Positions 55,753-64,000 of a stretch of 64,000 nt of DNA are shown here, in pieces. The position numbers were made by a program, and so were the translations under genes. Within the stretch, counting starts at the first letter, position 1. Each line of letters opens with the position of its first letter. A model generated the notes under the pieces. It was not told the DNA's origin, did not search any database, and saw nothing but the letters and a program-made list of their open reading frames with translations. The DNA comes from Pempheris klunzingeri (lineage: Eukaryota > Chordata > Actinopteri > Acropomatiformes > Pempheridae): contig NC_092032.1 of NCBI RefSeq assembly GCF_042242105.1, positions 14,433,915 to 14,497,914 of the forward strand. Reading direction: 5' to 3'.

Positions 55753-58124
55753 CTGTAAAAACAGATAACAATGAATTATTGATAGCAATAATGATCATCT
55801 CCCCCATATGTGTAAAGGTTAAGTGTTGAATTGCAGCATTTCTGGTTCATATCCAGTGACTGTTACATGTTGTTCCCCATCTCTCTCCCCTCTTTTCCTT
55901 TCTCGTCTCCACTGTCGCTATCAAGAGGAGACATAAAACACCCCTCGAACACACTGTATGTTTTAAAAATGATGCATGTGTATCCCAGGCTATTCAAGCC
56001 CAGAAAGATTTCTTTAAATTGGCGAGTTTGTCTGACCAAAAGTCCAAAGTTTTATGTTTTTGTTGGTATGCAAAAAAAGCTGCAAATGTTCAACTTTGAG
56101 CACATAAAATAAAAATTTGGCCTTTTTACTGATTAAATCATTTCTACTGAATTAATGATTTTAAGAAATCTGTGTCATCACTATCAGCCATGTGCTTGAT
56201 CTTAGTTCAATTGTAAACATTTGCCCTTTAATACACAGTAGTCTTGTACTTACTTGCGCGCTGACTGGGTCGTGCTGAAGGCAGTTTGGAGCTGGGCACA
56301 CTGGGTAGTCTGCCCATGCCCTTCATGCTTTCCTCAAGGTCCTCCTGCTCCAGCTCTGCCAGCTCTGCCAGCAGCTCATCCTAAGAAAACACATAAAATA
56401 AACAGGAGTCTGAGCTTTTTTTCAGATACATTTTTGACGCTTTTTCAAAGGAGCAGGAACCAGATTAGCAAGCGACACACAGAAAGTACAGAGCCGCTTT
56501 CAAAATCTCAACCTCATCAAATGTCTCGCCGAACGGTCTGGAGATTGCGTCGTTAATCTCTTGAGCGACGTCCTGTTGCTCCGTGATATCCTGCATCAGA
56601 TCATCGATCTTGTTGAGGTCCCTGATAATGAGAAGAGAAGTTAAAGAGTTTAGATCATAAATCACTGTAAATCTGACATCTACATTTTTTCCTCACAAAA
56701 CTGCCATCCAAGTTTAAAATTATTTTAAAATATTGGATGCTGTAAAAAGAAATTCGGCTGCACAGGCTAATGATTATTTCATTACTGACAAGGAAAATTG
56801 TTTTCATTTATTAATCATTTATGTCTATGTCTAGTGTGTGTGTATATATGAAATGATATGTCCAGTCAATAAACAGCTTAAAGGTTTGATACACTAAAGT
56901 TCAAATAAGACACATAAATACTTCTGAATTCTTTTGATTTGCTAAGGTTAAATCAGTTTTCCCATTCAAAAGTGAAATGCAAAACGTGTCCTATCAAAAG
57001 TCAAAATTAATCAAATTAAAATCCATGTCAGGACATTTAGGGAAAAGGTATTAATCGTGCTTTATCTCAATGTTACACTTTCAAAGTAAGATGCAGTCTT
57101 AACTAAAACCTGATCAGTTTTTATTGCCTAAACCTTCTCACATGTTCTCATGGACCTTCTTCATGGCCTTGGCAGCGAAGCCCATGTTCTTCAGGACCTC
57201 CGTGTTGGTGTGAGAGTTCTCCAGAGCCTCCCTCTGAAACTCGATGGTGGAGAGCGTGCCATCGATCTGGGTGAGCTGCTGCTCCAAACGCTTCTTCCTC
57301 TTCAAGGCCTGCAGGGCAGCTGAGGCGCAGAGAGATTGTCGAAGAGTGAGACTCCCTCTGACCATTTCACACCTTTCGGTTAAGATCCTCTGGTGTCGGG
57401 GCGTTCACAGACAAAACACACAAAAGGTTCCTCCCTTTTACAGGGCGATGCTTATTTTTAGTCTGAGGTGATTCAACGAGCAATGCAGCACCTCAGGGTT
57501 TCACAAGATAAAACACATTGAACAGTGAAGGTTTCTTGCACAGGGAGAGACACTTTCAACTGAAATGAAATGCTTTTGTTTCATTTGTAATCTGACTTGT
57601 GACAAACTTGCTTTATTTCCTGCAGCAATCTCAACTAAACGTGTTGCAGACAACATCAGTACTTAGAAAAACAACCACTGCAGGCCAGTTATCTGTATCT
57701 ATGAGTTGAAGAGCGTTGCTGTATCTATGGAAGTACTTTAACATATTCATCCTCCTCCCTGTCAAGAGTATACTCTGATATTTGCCTTGGAGCTTGTTAC
57801 AAGTTTCCAGTTGTTCACTTTCAGCCCTGGAGCTCACAATAAAGGGCTTTGCCAAGGGAGTACAGGTGCACAGATGTGTTCAGACTCGGATAAAAACATA
57901 CCCCTTTTGTTTTTGGTGCCATTCTTCTTGGCTACCATGATCTCCTGCTCTATCCTCTTCTCCAGGTAGTCCTGTTTCTTGGTCAGCATTTCCTCCGTCT
58001 CCCGGAGTTTGTGGATGGCCTCCTGGGGTGAAGGCCCCGCTCGGGACCGGTGGTGTTTGGACTTCGACGAGCTCGAGGAAGTCGAGCTGGAGCTCCCCTT
58101 GAATAACTTCGAGATTTTGCTCAT
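55691..58124 (-). CDS. chmp4c: Charged multivesicular body protein 4C (ESCRT-III Snf7 family), 5 exons
   Basis: Joining 57902-58124, 57142-57319, 56513-56621, 56254-56380 and 55691-55752 gives 699 nt, 232 aa, with every junction in phase. CHMP4 proteins polymerise into ESCRT-III filaments that cut membranes in multivesicular-body formation, cytokinetic abscission and repair. Visible parts are a Ser-rich insert at residues 11-20, the basic Snf7 core (SPQEAIHKLRETEEML, ALQALKRKKRLE, GTLSTIEFQREALENS), the acidic MIM-region helix (DELLAELAELEQED) and the C-terminal ALIX-binding helix DDDDMQMLASWAT. The WAT ending and the zfand1 neighbour (as in human 8q21) favour CHMP4C over CHMP4B. The RRSRAAS segment carrying the Aurora B site of human CHMP4C is not evident. 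Confidence 0.93.
56254..56380 (-). CDS. chmp4c: chmp4c exon 4
   Basis: Acceptor TTTTCTTAG, donor GCAA|GTAAGT; 127 nt. It encodes the DELLAELAELEQEDL acidic helix, then a Pro/Ser linker RLPSVPSSKLPSARPSQRA. Confidence 0.93.
56513..56621 (-). CDS. chmp4c: chmp4c exon 3
   Basis: Acceptor TTATCAG, donor GATGAG|GTTGAG; 109 nt. It encodes DLNKIDDLMQDITEQQDVA to GETFDE, the autoinhibitory-helix region. Confidence 0.94.
56622..57141 (-). other. chmp4c intron 2
   Basis: 520 bp of AT-rich sequence, with no feature beyond the splice sites. Intron 1 (57320-57901) and intron 4 (55753-56253) are likewise empty of supported features. Confidence 0.85.
57142..57319 (-). CDS. chmp4c: chmp4c exon 2
   Basis: Acceptor CCTCAG, donor AACAT|GTGAG; 178 nt. 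It encodes the most conserved part of the Snf7 core, AALQALKRKKRLEQQL to KKVHEN. Confidence 0.95.
57902..58124 (-). CDS. chmp4c: chmp4c exon 1
   Basis: Start ATG at 58122-58124, 74 codons plus one base, donor AAAGGG|GTATGT. It encodes MSKISKLFKG, a run of Ser/Thr, a basic KSKHHRSR stretch and the first Snf7 helix. Confidence 0.94.
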
Positions 58125-58613
58125 TTTAGCAGCTATTGGTGTAAAACTGCGCAGGTGAGTAAAGTATATACACGGGCCCTCCGTAGGTGTGTGGATTCCT
58201 TACTGTGTCTTTACAGGCGGGTGTGTAAAAGGCAGATTTTCCAGCTCAACGGCTTCGAGATTACAATTCAAACCAGCCAGTGAAAACACCTTTCACCGCA
58301 CCTTTCACCATTACCTCTGTGACGTGCTGACACCTGACGCCCGCCCTCCCTTTTTCACCTGCAGCTCTTTTCTCTCTTAAAGTCGTTTCTTGACATCTTT
58401 CGATGAATAACAGGTAACTTTTGTGAAATAGTTAAACCTGCATCCTGCTTTCCTCCAAAAACCCAAGTAAGTAATTTAAGTTAACGTGTCGTGATTAAAC
58501 CGATTGAAACTTTTTTTAAAAAAGAAAAGAAGAAAAAGAAAAACTGGCTCGCCTGACGTCACTTCCGGGGTCAAAGTTCGTGTTGACATCCTTCGCAGGC
58601 TCACGGCTGTGTA
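58125..58613. promoter_or_regulatory. Bidirectional promoter region chmp4c / zfand1
   Basis: 489 bp separate the start codons of two divergently transcribed genes. Next to zfand1 is TGACGTCACTTCCGG at 58554-58568, a CRE/ATF site fused to an ETS site. On the chmp4c side a weak TATA-like TATATAC lies near 58166 on the minus strand. An A-rich stretch (58511-58543) lies between. Transcription start sites are not determined. Confidence 0.65.
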
Positions 58614-58668
58614 ATGGCTGAATTAGACATTGGGAAGCATTGTCAGATCGATTCCTGCAACCAGCAAG
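58614..58668 (+). CDS. zfand1: zfand1 exon 1
   Basis: Start ATG in TGTAATGGC context, donor CAAG|GTCCG. It encodes MAELDIGKHCQIDSCNQQ, the first cysteine pair of AN1 finger 1. Confidence 0.94.
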
Positions 58669-61244
58669 GTCCGTTTCGTCTTCACCTGAGCTGCTTCGAG
58701 GAAAGATGCTAAATTGTGACATTATTTTGCCGGAACACAGACTGTTAAGAACTGTTAGCTCACTACCCTAGCTAACAGGCTAACCGCTAGCTAAAGAGTT
58801 TGAATCTTTGTCGTCGTTCAGATATTTTATCAAATAAACTTTTCTCATGTGCAAAAGTTTGTTGGGAGAAATTGTGTTCAGTTCTCAGTATAACAGATTT
58901 CGACAGAATTGGCAAACCTGAATGAGTCTGTGGTGTGCAGTTTGTTTTGAATGTTGTGAATTGAGCTCTGACACTAACTGCATTTGTTCTCCATATTTTT
59001 TGTAGATTTCCTTCCTTTTGTCTGTGACTGCTGCAGGGGGGTTTTCTGGTAAAGAAATATCAATGTTTGTTATCAATATATAACTCTGATAAATAGTTAT
59101 ACCACTCCATAAATAATCAGCTTCAGGAAAGACAGCGTTTTTCTGAGTTACAAAAGTTGATTTTGACGTTTATATTTTATAGTTTGTCCACCAGAGACCA
59201 TCATGAGGTTCATTTAAGAGTATATCTTGGTCCCACATAAGATAAAATAAGATATTCCTTTATTAGTCCCATGACGGGGAGATTTACAACATTACAGCAA
59301 ACAGGAGGAGATTTAAAAACAGTTTAGACTGAGGATGTATAAAAGATATAAAATTAGAAACAACATCTTTAACAACCAGATGTAAACCATCTTAATCAAA
59401 AATGTTTATTAATTCAAACATCAAAAGTCTAGCGTCAGTCAGTGTTTCAGCTCAAAGCTGTAGTGTGAAAGGTGCCATAACTTGCTCTGAAACAGTGAAG
59501 AAAAGTATAAAAGTATTTTTTATTATTGATGAAATATATTCCTTCTTTACGTCTCTTACAGCCTTGAGCACAGAAGCAGAGAGGCCCATTCATGTTCAGA
59601 GGTACACTGTGTTGCCGATTACACATTCCTGATTTAGTTTTTTTTCATCTGCTCTGTGACTCAAATGCTAACTGGGCATTTTTTGTATTTCCTTTGACTT
59701 TTTCCAGGAGCCAGTGAAAAGGGAATCCCAGACCGTGGGCGGCAGCACTAGTTATCCCTGCTCATTTCAAGACTGCAAGGGGAAAGAATTGCTTCCAGTT
59801 ATATGTCCACAGTGTGAAAAACATTTCTGTTTAGCGTAGGTGTACAGTTTTTTTCTTGCAAACAGTAACCTCTTTATAAAACATAACATATGTGATATCA
59901 GCAAAACTGATTCACTGAAATTGAAGTTTTTCCTTTAATTCTTGCCTTCCAGCCATCGCCATCAAGATGATCACAAGTGCGAGAAGTTGGAGGTCCAAAA
60001 ACCTCGAATGGCAGCCACTAAAGAGCTGGTGCAAAAGATCATTGGTTAGTTAGGGTGTAGTACAGTCACTGGTCTGGACAAGTTTCCCACAGACAGAACT
60101 TCTTCTGTCATTCCTTAGTTGTCCACATGGGATCAGTGTTAAACAAAATGCTCTCATCTTTGTCAAATCTAATGCAGATCTGTGCATATTCCCACTTACA
60201 TTTGGATTATGTTTGTATTACTCCCTTGTGACCTCTCAGACTCAAAGGATGGATCTAAAAGTAAAGGACGCAGAGGAGCAAAGAACAGTGCAACTGCAGC
60301 TAAGGTAGCATTAATGAAACTGAAGCTGCATGCTGCAGGAGACGGGGGACTGCCGCAGGTAAAATCCTAGCTGTCTTCATTTTATTTATAAATAGTAATC
60401 TGATAACTTTCCACATCAACATAATTACATCTTACACATTATCTACAGTGTGCCTTTGTGTGTATTATTTTGTCCAACTGACTGCTCTCTTTTTTCGGCT
60501 TTCCAGACAGAAAGAACCTATTTTCAGGTGTACCTTCCTAAAGAATCTAAAGACTCAAGCCGACCCATGTTCTTCTGTTCCAAGTGGAGTGTGGGGAAAG
60601 TGGTGGATTACGCGGCCTCTCTAGCCAGTCTCAAGAACAACAATAACGTGCTGACAGCAAAGGTAACAAAGAGCAGGAGTAGAGTCCCCGATAATCACTA
60701 AATGACCTCATCTGCCTCGGCCTACTTTCGTGCTTCTTGAACTACCTTTTCTTGTCTTCTTCATAACTGACTTCCTTAAAAAAGAGGACAGTCAACAGTA
60801 AAACTCAAAATGAATAATTTCCTCTTTAACAACATATAGATCAACCTTGTTTGCACGCATGAAATGCAGGTGTTAGGTTTGAACACTTTCCTGCCCACAT
60901 CAGAGAGAGAACTGTGTTTACAGGAAGTTAACCAAAGCTAAATGACTTGCGTGTCTATTTTGCAACAGTTGGGTTACAGTTCTTCAAATAATGTTACAAT
61001 ATATTATTTCCGGGTATTACATTTTTTTAAATGTTTAAATGTCTGCCTCTCTCCTCTCCACTTGCAGAAGCTGCGGTTGTGTCACCCTCAGACAGGCGAA
61101 GCTTTCAGGATGGATGACATCGTTGTCTCGCTGCTGGCTCACGCTGAAACTCCCCTGTATAATGGGGGTAATGTGATCCTGGAGTACCTGGACAATGAGT
61201 GCGCAGGCCTGGAGGACGTCTCTGATTATATCACACAGACCTGA
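58614..61244 (+). CDS. zfand1: AN1-type zinc finger protein 1 (8 exons)
   Basis: Joining 58614-58668, 59006-59048, 59562-59601, 59708-59835, 59953-60044, 60240-60358, 60507-60662 and 61068-61244 gives 810 nt, 269 aa, close to the 268 aa of human ZFAND1. ZFAND1 links p97/VCP and the 26S proteasome to clearance of arsenite-induced stress granules. Two AN1 zinc fingers are seen. Finger 1 is HCQIDSCNQQ..CDCCRGVFCLEHR..HSC (residues 9 to about 46). Finger 2 is YPCSF..CPQCEKHFCLAHRHQDDHKC. The AKNSATAAKVALMKLKLHA helix and a C-terminal ubiquitin-like region ending near YNGGNVILEYLD follow. The start is the first ATG (MAELDIGKHC), as in orthologs. Confidence 0.96.
59006..59048 (+). CDS. zfand1: zfand1 exon 2
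   Basis: A 43-nt exon, acceptor TTTTGTAG, donor TTCTG|GTAAAG. It encodes DFLPFVCDCCRGVFC and is too short to stand out as an open frame. Confidence 0.93.
59237..59330 (-). mobile_element. LINE 3' tail fragment in zfand1 intron 2
   Basis: Read on the minus strand it gives CCCCGTCATGGGACTAATAA followed by AGGAATATCTTATTTTATC. This is the characteristic 3' end of fish non-LTR elements just before their short-repeat tail. Only the tail is recognisable. Confidence 0.6.
59562..59601 (+). CDS. zfand1: zfand1 exon 3
   Basis: A 40-nt exon, acceptor CTCTTACAG, donor TCAGAG|GTACAC. It encodes CLEHRSREAHSCSE, supplying the last zinc ligands of finger 1. It was found by phase and motif. Confidence 0.92.
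59708..59835 (+). CDS. zfand1: zfand1 exon 4
   Basis: Acceptor TTTTTCCAG, donor TTAGC|GTAGGT; 128 nt. It encodes the start of AN1 finger 2 (TSYPCSFQDC, ICPQCEKHFCL). Confidence 0.95.
59953..60044 (+). CDS. zfand1: zfand1 exon 5
   Basis: Acceptor CCTTCCAG, donor ATTG|GTTAG; 92 nt. It encodes the end of finger 2 (HRHQDDHKCEKLE) and PRMAATKELVQKII. Confidence 0.95.
60240..60358 (+). CDS. zfand1: zfand1 exon 6
   Basis: Acceptor CCTCTCAG, donor CCGCAG|GTAAAA; 119 nt. It encodes the basic GSKSKGRRGAKNSATAAKVA segment and MKLKLHAAGDGGLPQ. Confidence 0.95.
60507..60662 (+). CDS. zfand1: zfand1 exon 7
   Basis: Acceptor CTTTCCAG, donor GCAAAG|GTAACA; 52 codons. It encodes TERTYFQVYLPKESK..PMFFCSKWSVGK, the first half of the ubiquitin-like C-terminal domain. 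Confidence 0.96.
61068..61244 (+). CDS. zfand1: zfand1 exon 8 and stop
   Basis: Acceptor CACTTGCAG; 59 codons ending in TGA. It encodes KLRLCHPQTGEAF, PLYNGGNVILEYLDNE and the acidic C-terminus. Confidence 0.96.
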   Translation, partial: KLRLCHPQTGEAFRMDDIVVSLLAHAETPLYNGGNVILEYLDNECAGLEDVSDYITQT

Positions 61245-61270
61245 CATGGATGCTGTTTGTATTTCTGTCA

Positions 61271-61276
61271 ATAAAT
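61271..61276 (+). promoter_or_regulatory. zfand1 poly(A) signal AATAAA
   Basis: The hexamer lies 27 bp after the stop codon and is followed by a TG/T-rich stretch. This implies a very short 3' UTR, ending roughly at 61295. Confidence 0.75.
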
Positions 61277-61450
61277 TTTGTAGAAATGTACATGGACTAC
61301 ACATTTGTGGTTTTATTGAAGTGTGGAGTTTGTAATTAATAGAATAATGCAGCATATTAAGTCACATTGCATGAAGGTTATGACTTTGTACAGATATTGC
61401 TATGTGATAGAATATTTTTGCTTTATCACACCATATGTCAAGGTGGTTAA

Positions 61451-61523
61451 CGACCCAGGTGGGACTTGAACCCACAATCCCCAGCTCCGGAGGCTGATGC
61501 CTTATCCATTAGGCCACTGAGCC
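61451..61523 (-). tRNA. tRNA-Arg (anticodon CCG)
   Basis: The 73-nt minus-strand sequence folds as a complete cloverleaf. The acceptor stem is GGCTCAG/CTGGGTC (two G-U pairs), the D arm begins GCCT and closes AGGC, the anticodon stem TCAGC/GCTGG carries loop CTCCGGA with CCG at 34-36, and the T arm is GTGGG-TTCAAGT-CCCAC. The discriminator is G and CCA is not encoded. A box (TGGCCTAATGG) and B box (GGTTCAAGTCC) are present. There is no intron. The body closely resembles vertebrate tRNA-Arg-CCG as I recall it. No T4 run follows the 3' end nearby, so termination and expression are uncertain. Confidence 0.88.
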
Positions 61524-62120
61524 ATTAAACTGCCTTTTATAAAGGAATAAAATCAGCTTTCTTTTACTTTCTCTGTTTTTATCTACTTGTTAAAACCAAT
61601 ATATAGTCTTGTCCTTGATTAATCTTGTTTCATCAGATTATAATGCTGTTGCTGCATGCCAAGGGGCTGTGCTATAGCTTAAATGAAATCAGTCAGCACA
61701 TTTAGTGCAATGAAGGGTGTTTATCAAAGTGGACATTGCACAGGGCAAAGATATATTTAAATCTCAAAATGAAATTCAAAATCAAATCAAATGATATCTT
61801 GAAAATTGTTGTGCAAAGGGAAATTTTGAGTATTTAATAATAAAGAAAACAAATACTGAACAACTCAAACTGACTATTTAAACTACTATTTTATGCAGAC
61901 TTGGATATTTGCATTTGTATGTATGCATGACTGTTTTAAATGACTGTTCCTATGTCTGGAGCCATAAGAGAAGAATAGTGAACCTGCATTTTCTATATAC
62001 AAACAAAAGTTGTAGAATTTGCAGCTCTTGTTTCAGCAGATGCGGTTTTGGTACAAATTCCAGTCGAGTCAAGATATTTTTGGCACAGCTTTAGCCTGGG
62101 GATTGACCGAGCAAGTTCTA
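61524..62120. other. Intergenic sequence between tRNA-Arg and the maf1 promoter
   Basis: AT-rich, with no supported gene, repeat or RNA. Confidence 0.7.
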
Positions 62121-62121
62121 A

Positions 62122-62220
62122 CCAATCACATTCGTTGTCAGCTATACAGACAGGTCAAGTAACCAATCAGGAGAGGGCTCTGACAGAAGTGGGTGTGTCC
62201 GTCCTCCGAGCATATATAAG
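62122..62220 (+). promoter_or_regulatory. maf1 core promoter: two CCAAT boxes and a TATA box
   Basis: ACCAATCA at 62121-62128 and ACCAATCAG at 62162-62170 lie 90 and 50 bp before TATATAAG at 62213-62220. The inferred start is near 62245, in the GC-richer GGGGCCGGGC..CACCAGTC stretch. The spacing is textbook for a TATA-dependent RNA polymerase II promoter. Confidence 0.7.
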
Positions 62221-62244
62221 TTAAAAGGGGCCGGGCTTTACGCA

Positions 62245-62810
62245 CCAGTCGGTTCCGTTGTTTTGAGGGGAATAGGCGAGTAACTGAGGTGATCGACGAT
62301 TTGCAGAAACATTGACCCGTTTTGATAAATTATTCGGCTGGGTAGCTCGTTCGTTGCTACTTTTCTGATCGAGTCGCTTAGAAAAAAGGCGACTTGATTA
62401 AGCCAATACGAAGCTCTTTGGGAAATCAGGTCGAAAGGGATGCCGCTGCAGACAGACTCCGACGGACGCCAGCAGTCTTTGGATTTAATCTCATCGCACT
62501 TAATCGGGAAAAGCAGTTTTTCTATAAATTTAAAAGGCCTCAGAATAACTCATCCTCGACCGAGTGCTTTTGTAAGATGCTTAAGCTCGAGTGCGAACTA
62601 ATAGCTCGGCGGTAAATTGAAGACAGGAGCGTTAATAGTCAGCAAGCTAACTGCTAGCATAGTCGTTGCGTTAGCTGGTCAAAAACAAAGCGGGGTCGTT
62701 AATCTTCTGCTTCGCCGAGGAACCAGATAGGAGAAGAAAACCAGCGTCTACGGGCCCTTGGGTGACTTTTGAACCTGCTTCTTTCCGCCTGTGCTGAAAT
62801 TATTCGCTTG
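62245..62810 (+). other. maf1: maf1 5' UTR exon 1 (inferred)
   Basis: It runs from the inferred start to the strong donor GCTTG|GTGAGT at 62811. It contains an upstream ORF from the first ATG (62440-62601) and no start of the MAF1 protein. The exon is inferred from the promoter and splice signals, not from transcript data. Confidence 0.55.
62440..62601 (+). CDS. upstream ORF in maf1 leader (53 codons)
   Basis: This is the first ATG of the inferred leader, in GGGATGC context, followed by 53 sense codons and TAA. The product starts MPLQTDSDGRQQ and is Ser/Leu-rich. It resembles no protein I know. It lies wholly in exon 1 and ends well before the MAF1 start. It may act only by limiting reinitiation at the main ATG. 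Confidence 0.35.
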   Translation: MPLQTDSDGRQQSLDLISSHLIGKSSFSINLKGLRITHPRPSAFVRCLSSSAN

Positions 62811-63320
62811 GTGAGTGAGTTGTGGTGTAATAAACTGAACCAGGAAGACGATTTGTCAACTTGGATTGTACATTGTGGGGGAGGGGCGGCTGTATAAAGG
62901 AGGAGGAAATTGTGTTTTGATCGGGAATGCGGCCTCACGGGGCGCTGTAGCTCCGCCATGTTGATTATTTATGTTATTGTGCCTATATTTATTGCTTTCT
63001 TTAAGCTGTCAGGCAATTAACATGCTTAATGATGTGTTGGCATGGTAACCTGCACCGTGGTGACGTTACAAGGCTTCATCTTTCACACATACAACGATAA
63101 AGATGTGCAGCTGTTGTGTACTGAGTGTGAAGATCTTTAATATGGTCAGATAAATGTATGTTAAAGGACGCAGGGGATGGGTGGAGGGGATTATCAACAA
63201 ATATTGTCCTGCGCTTTTTAGTTTGTAAACAGTATGTTGCATAAAAAGGGAGGCACATTGTCTAAAAGTCTTAAGTAACCAACATTAACTTTGTGTTGTT
63301 TGTTGTTGTGTTTTTCACAG
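62811..63320 (+). other. maf1 intron 1
   Basis: Bounded by GTGAGT and TTTTTCACAG. It contains a TATAAAGG motif near 62893 that could serve an alternative start. No other feature is supported. Confidence 0.6.
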
Positions 63321-63326
63321 GCAGCA

Positions 63327-63409
63327 ATGAAACTGTTGGAAAACTCCAGCTTTGAAGCCCTGAGCTCTCGGCTGTGTGTTGAAACGGGGGAATCTCGCAT
63401 CCTTGGCAG
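63327..63409 (+). CDS. maf1: MAF1, repressor of RNA polymerase III, first coding exon (partial gene)
   Basis: Exon 2 begins at 63321 after TTTTTCACAG, and the ATG follows six bases later. It encodes MKLLENSSFEALSS, then RLCVETGESRILG, and stops at donor GGCAG|GTAAGA. The MKLLENSSFEA opening and the VETG..I.GR pattern are unique to MAF1 as I recall it. MAF1 binds RNA polymerase III under stress or nutrient limitation, blocking its recruitment to tRNA and 5S promoters, and is controlled by TORC1 phosphorylation. The remaining exons are beyond the window: no IESYSCKM-like exon is found up to 64000. In mammals the gene is on human 8q24, not beside ZFAND1. Whether this is the a or b fish copy is undetermined. 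Confidence 0.92.
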
Positions 63410-64000
63410 GTAAGAGTCACAGCACCAGCTTGTATGGCAACACCTGAGCACACAGCTTTAATATATATTGTTACACCTTAATATCAGGGAGTGAACAAGG
63501 TCCGTCATTTCCCAGGGGGCTGCTAACTTCAGCTGTAGTTCACATGTTTACAAACCAAACATGCATCTTAGTTGGCCTGAGGAGATGCATGGGCAGGTCA
63601 CCTCAAGGGGTGTTAATGCAAGTAGTTTTGCTGTTTCTATTTCAGTAATGCTGACTTTGTAGCTCAACGGGAACATCCACATAGCTATGAGACTACTGGA
63701 GTGGTGAGCATTTATTTTCTGCAGCCTCCAACTTGGCAGAAGTTTGCCCTGTGCAGGAAGAAATGTGGTGTGGTGTGATAACGTCAAATGAGGACAGAGA
63801 GCATTTGAAAGGTGCGGCTGGTTCAGAGATCACTGGCACAGCTCATAATCGGAGGTAGTAGAGCAAACAAGGCCCATCGTGTTAGGTAATACTGATACGA
63901 GACGACTAAACATACGTTTGTCGCATATACTGAAAGTTGATCGCTAACTGACGGTGCATGTTTTTGACAGACTATACAAGCATTACAGTGTTTAGGTTAT
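63410..64000 (+). other. maf1 intron 2 (partial)
   Basis: Noncoding to the window end; no second MAF1 coding exon is recognisable. Confidence 0.75.

Noticed and set aside
62394-62615. 73-codon open frame in the maf1 leader
   Set aside because: Its first codon is TTG. The first true ATG in the leader (62440) is in a different frame and gives the 53-codon ORF reported instead.

Overview
This is vertebrate nuclear DNA, almost certainly from a teleost fish and probably a percomorph. The genes are split by GT-AG introns, the noncoding DNA is AT-rich with many CA/GT microsatellites, and the dispersed repeats belong to fish-type families (a Tc1/mariner fossil, MITEs, LINE 3' tails, and the 'GCTAACATGCTAAC' and 'ATGCTAAGCTAAGCTAA' repeat families). 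Most short open frames are chance. Real genes were found by joining exons across splice sites in phase and comparing the products with remembered vertebrate families.

Region 1 (1 to about 45.9 kb, plus strand) is the 3' part of plxdc2, a single-pass membrane protein. Twelve coding exons (4649-44225) encode the last 425 residues, and the phases agree at every junction. The signal-peptide exons lie upstream of the window. Introns make up nearly all of this region.

Region 2 (about 45.9 to 49.7 kb) is intergenic and rich in mobile elements. It holds an internally deleted Tc1/mariner element with clear terminal inverted repeats.

Region 3 (about 49.7 to 55.0 kb, minus strand) holds a two-exon AIG1/GIMAP-type GTPase gene (270 aa), apparently with a long 3' UTR that contains a MITE.

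Region 4 (about 55.2 to 61.3 kb) is a compact pair of divergently transcribed genes. chmp4c (minus, 5 exons, 232 aa) is an ESCRT-III subunit, and zfand1 (plus, 8 exons, 269 aa) is an AN1 zinc-finger protein. About 490 bp separate their start codons, with an ATF/CRE-ETS composite site next to zfand1.

Region 5 (61.3 to 64.0 kb) holds a tRNA-Arg(CCG) gene on the minus strand. Downstream is the 5' end of maf1, which encodes the repressor of RNA polymerase III. Its inferred promoter has CCAAT and TATA boxes, its leader contains a 53-codon upstream ORF, and only the first coding exon falls in the window.

The genes do not form an operon-like unit. CHMP4C and ZFAND1 are also neighbours in human 8q21; PLXDC2 (10p12) and MAF1 (8q24) are not, so the layout reflects fish-lineage rearrangement. 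I found no CRISPR array, prokaryotic system or clearly new biological system. The items most worth a second look are the atypical tRNA beside maf1, the maf1 upstream ORF, and the GIMAP-like gene with a non-canonical G4 motif.
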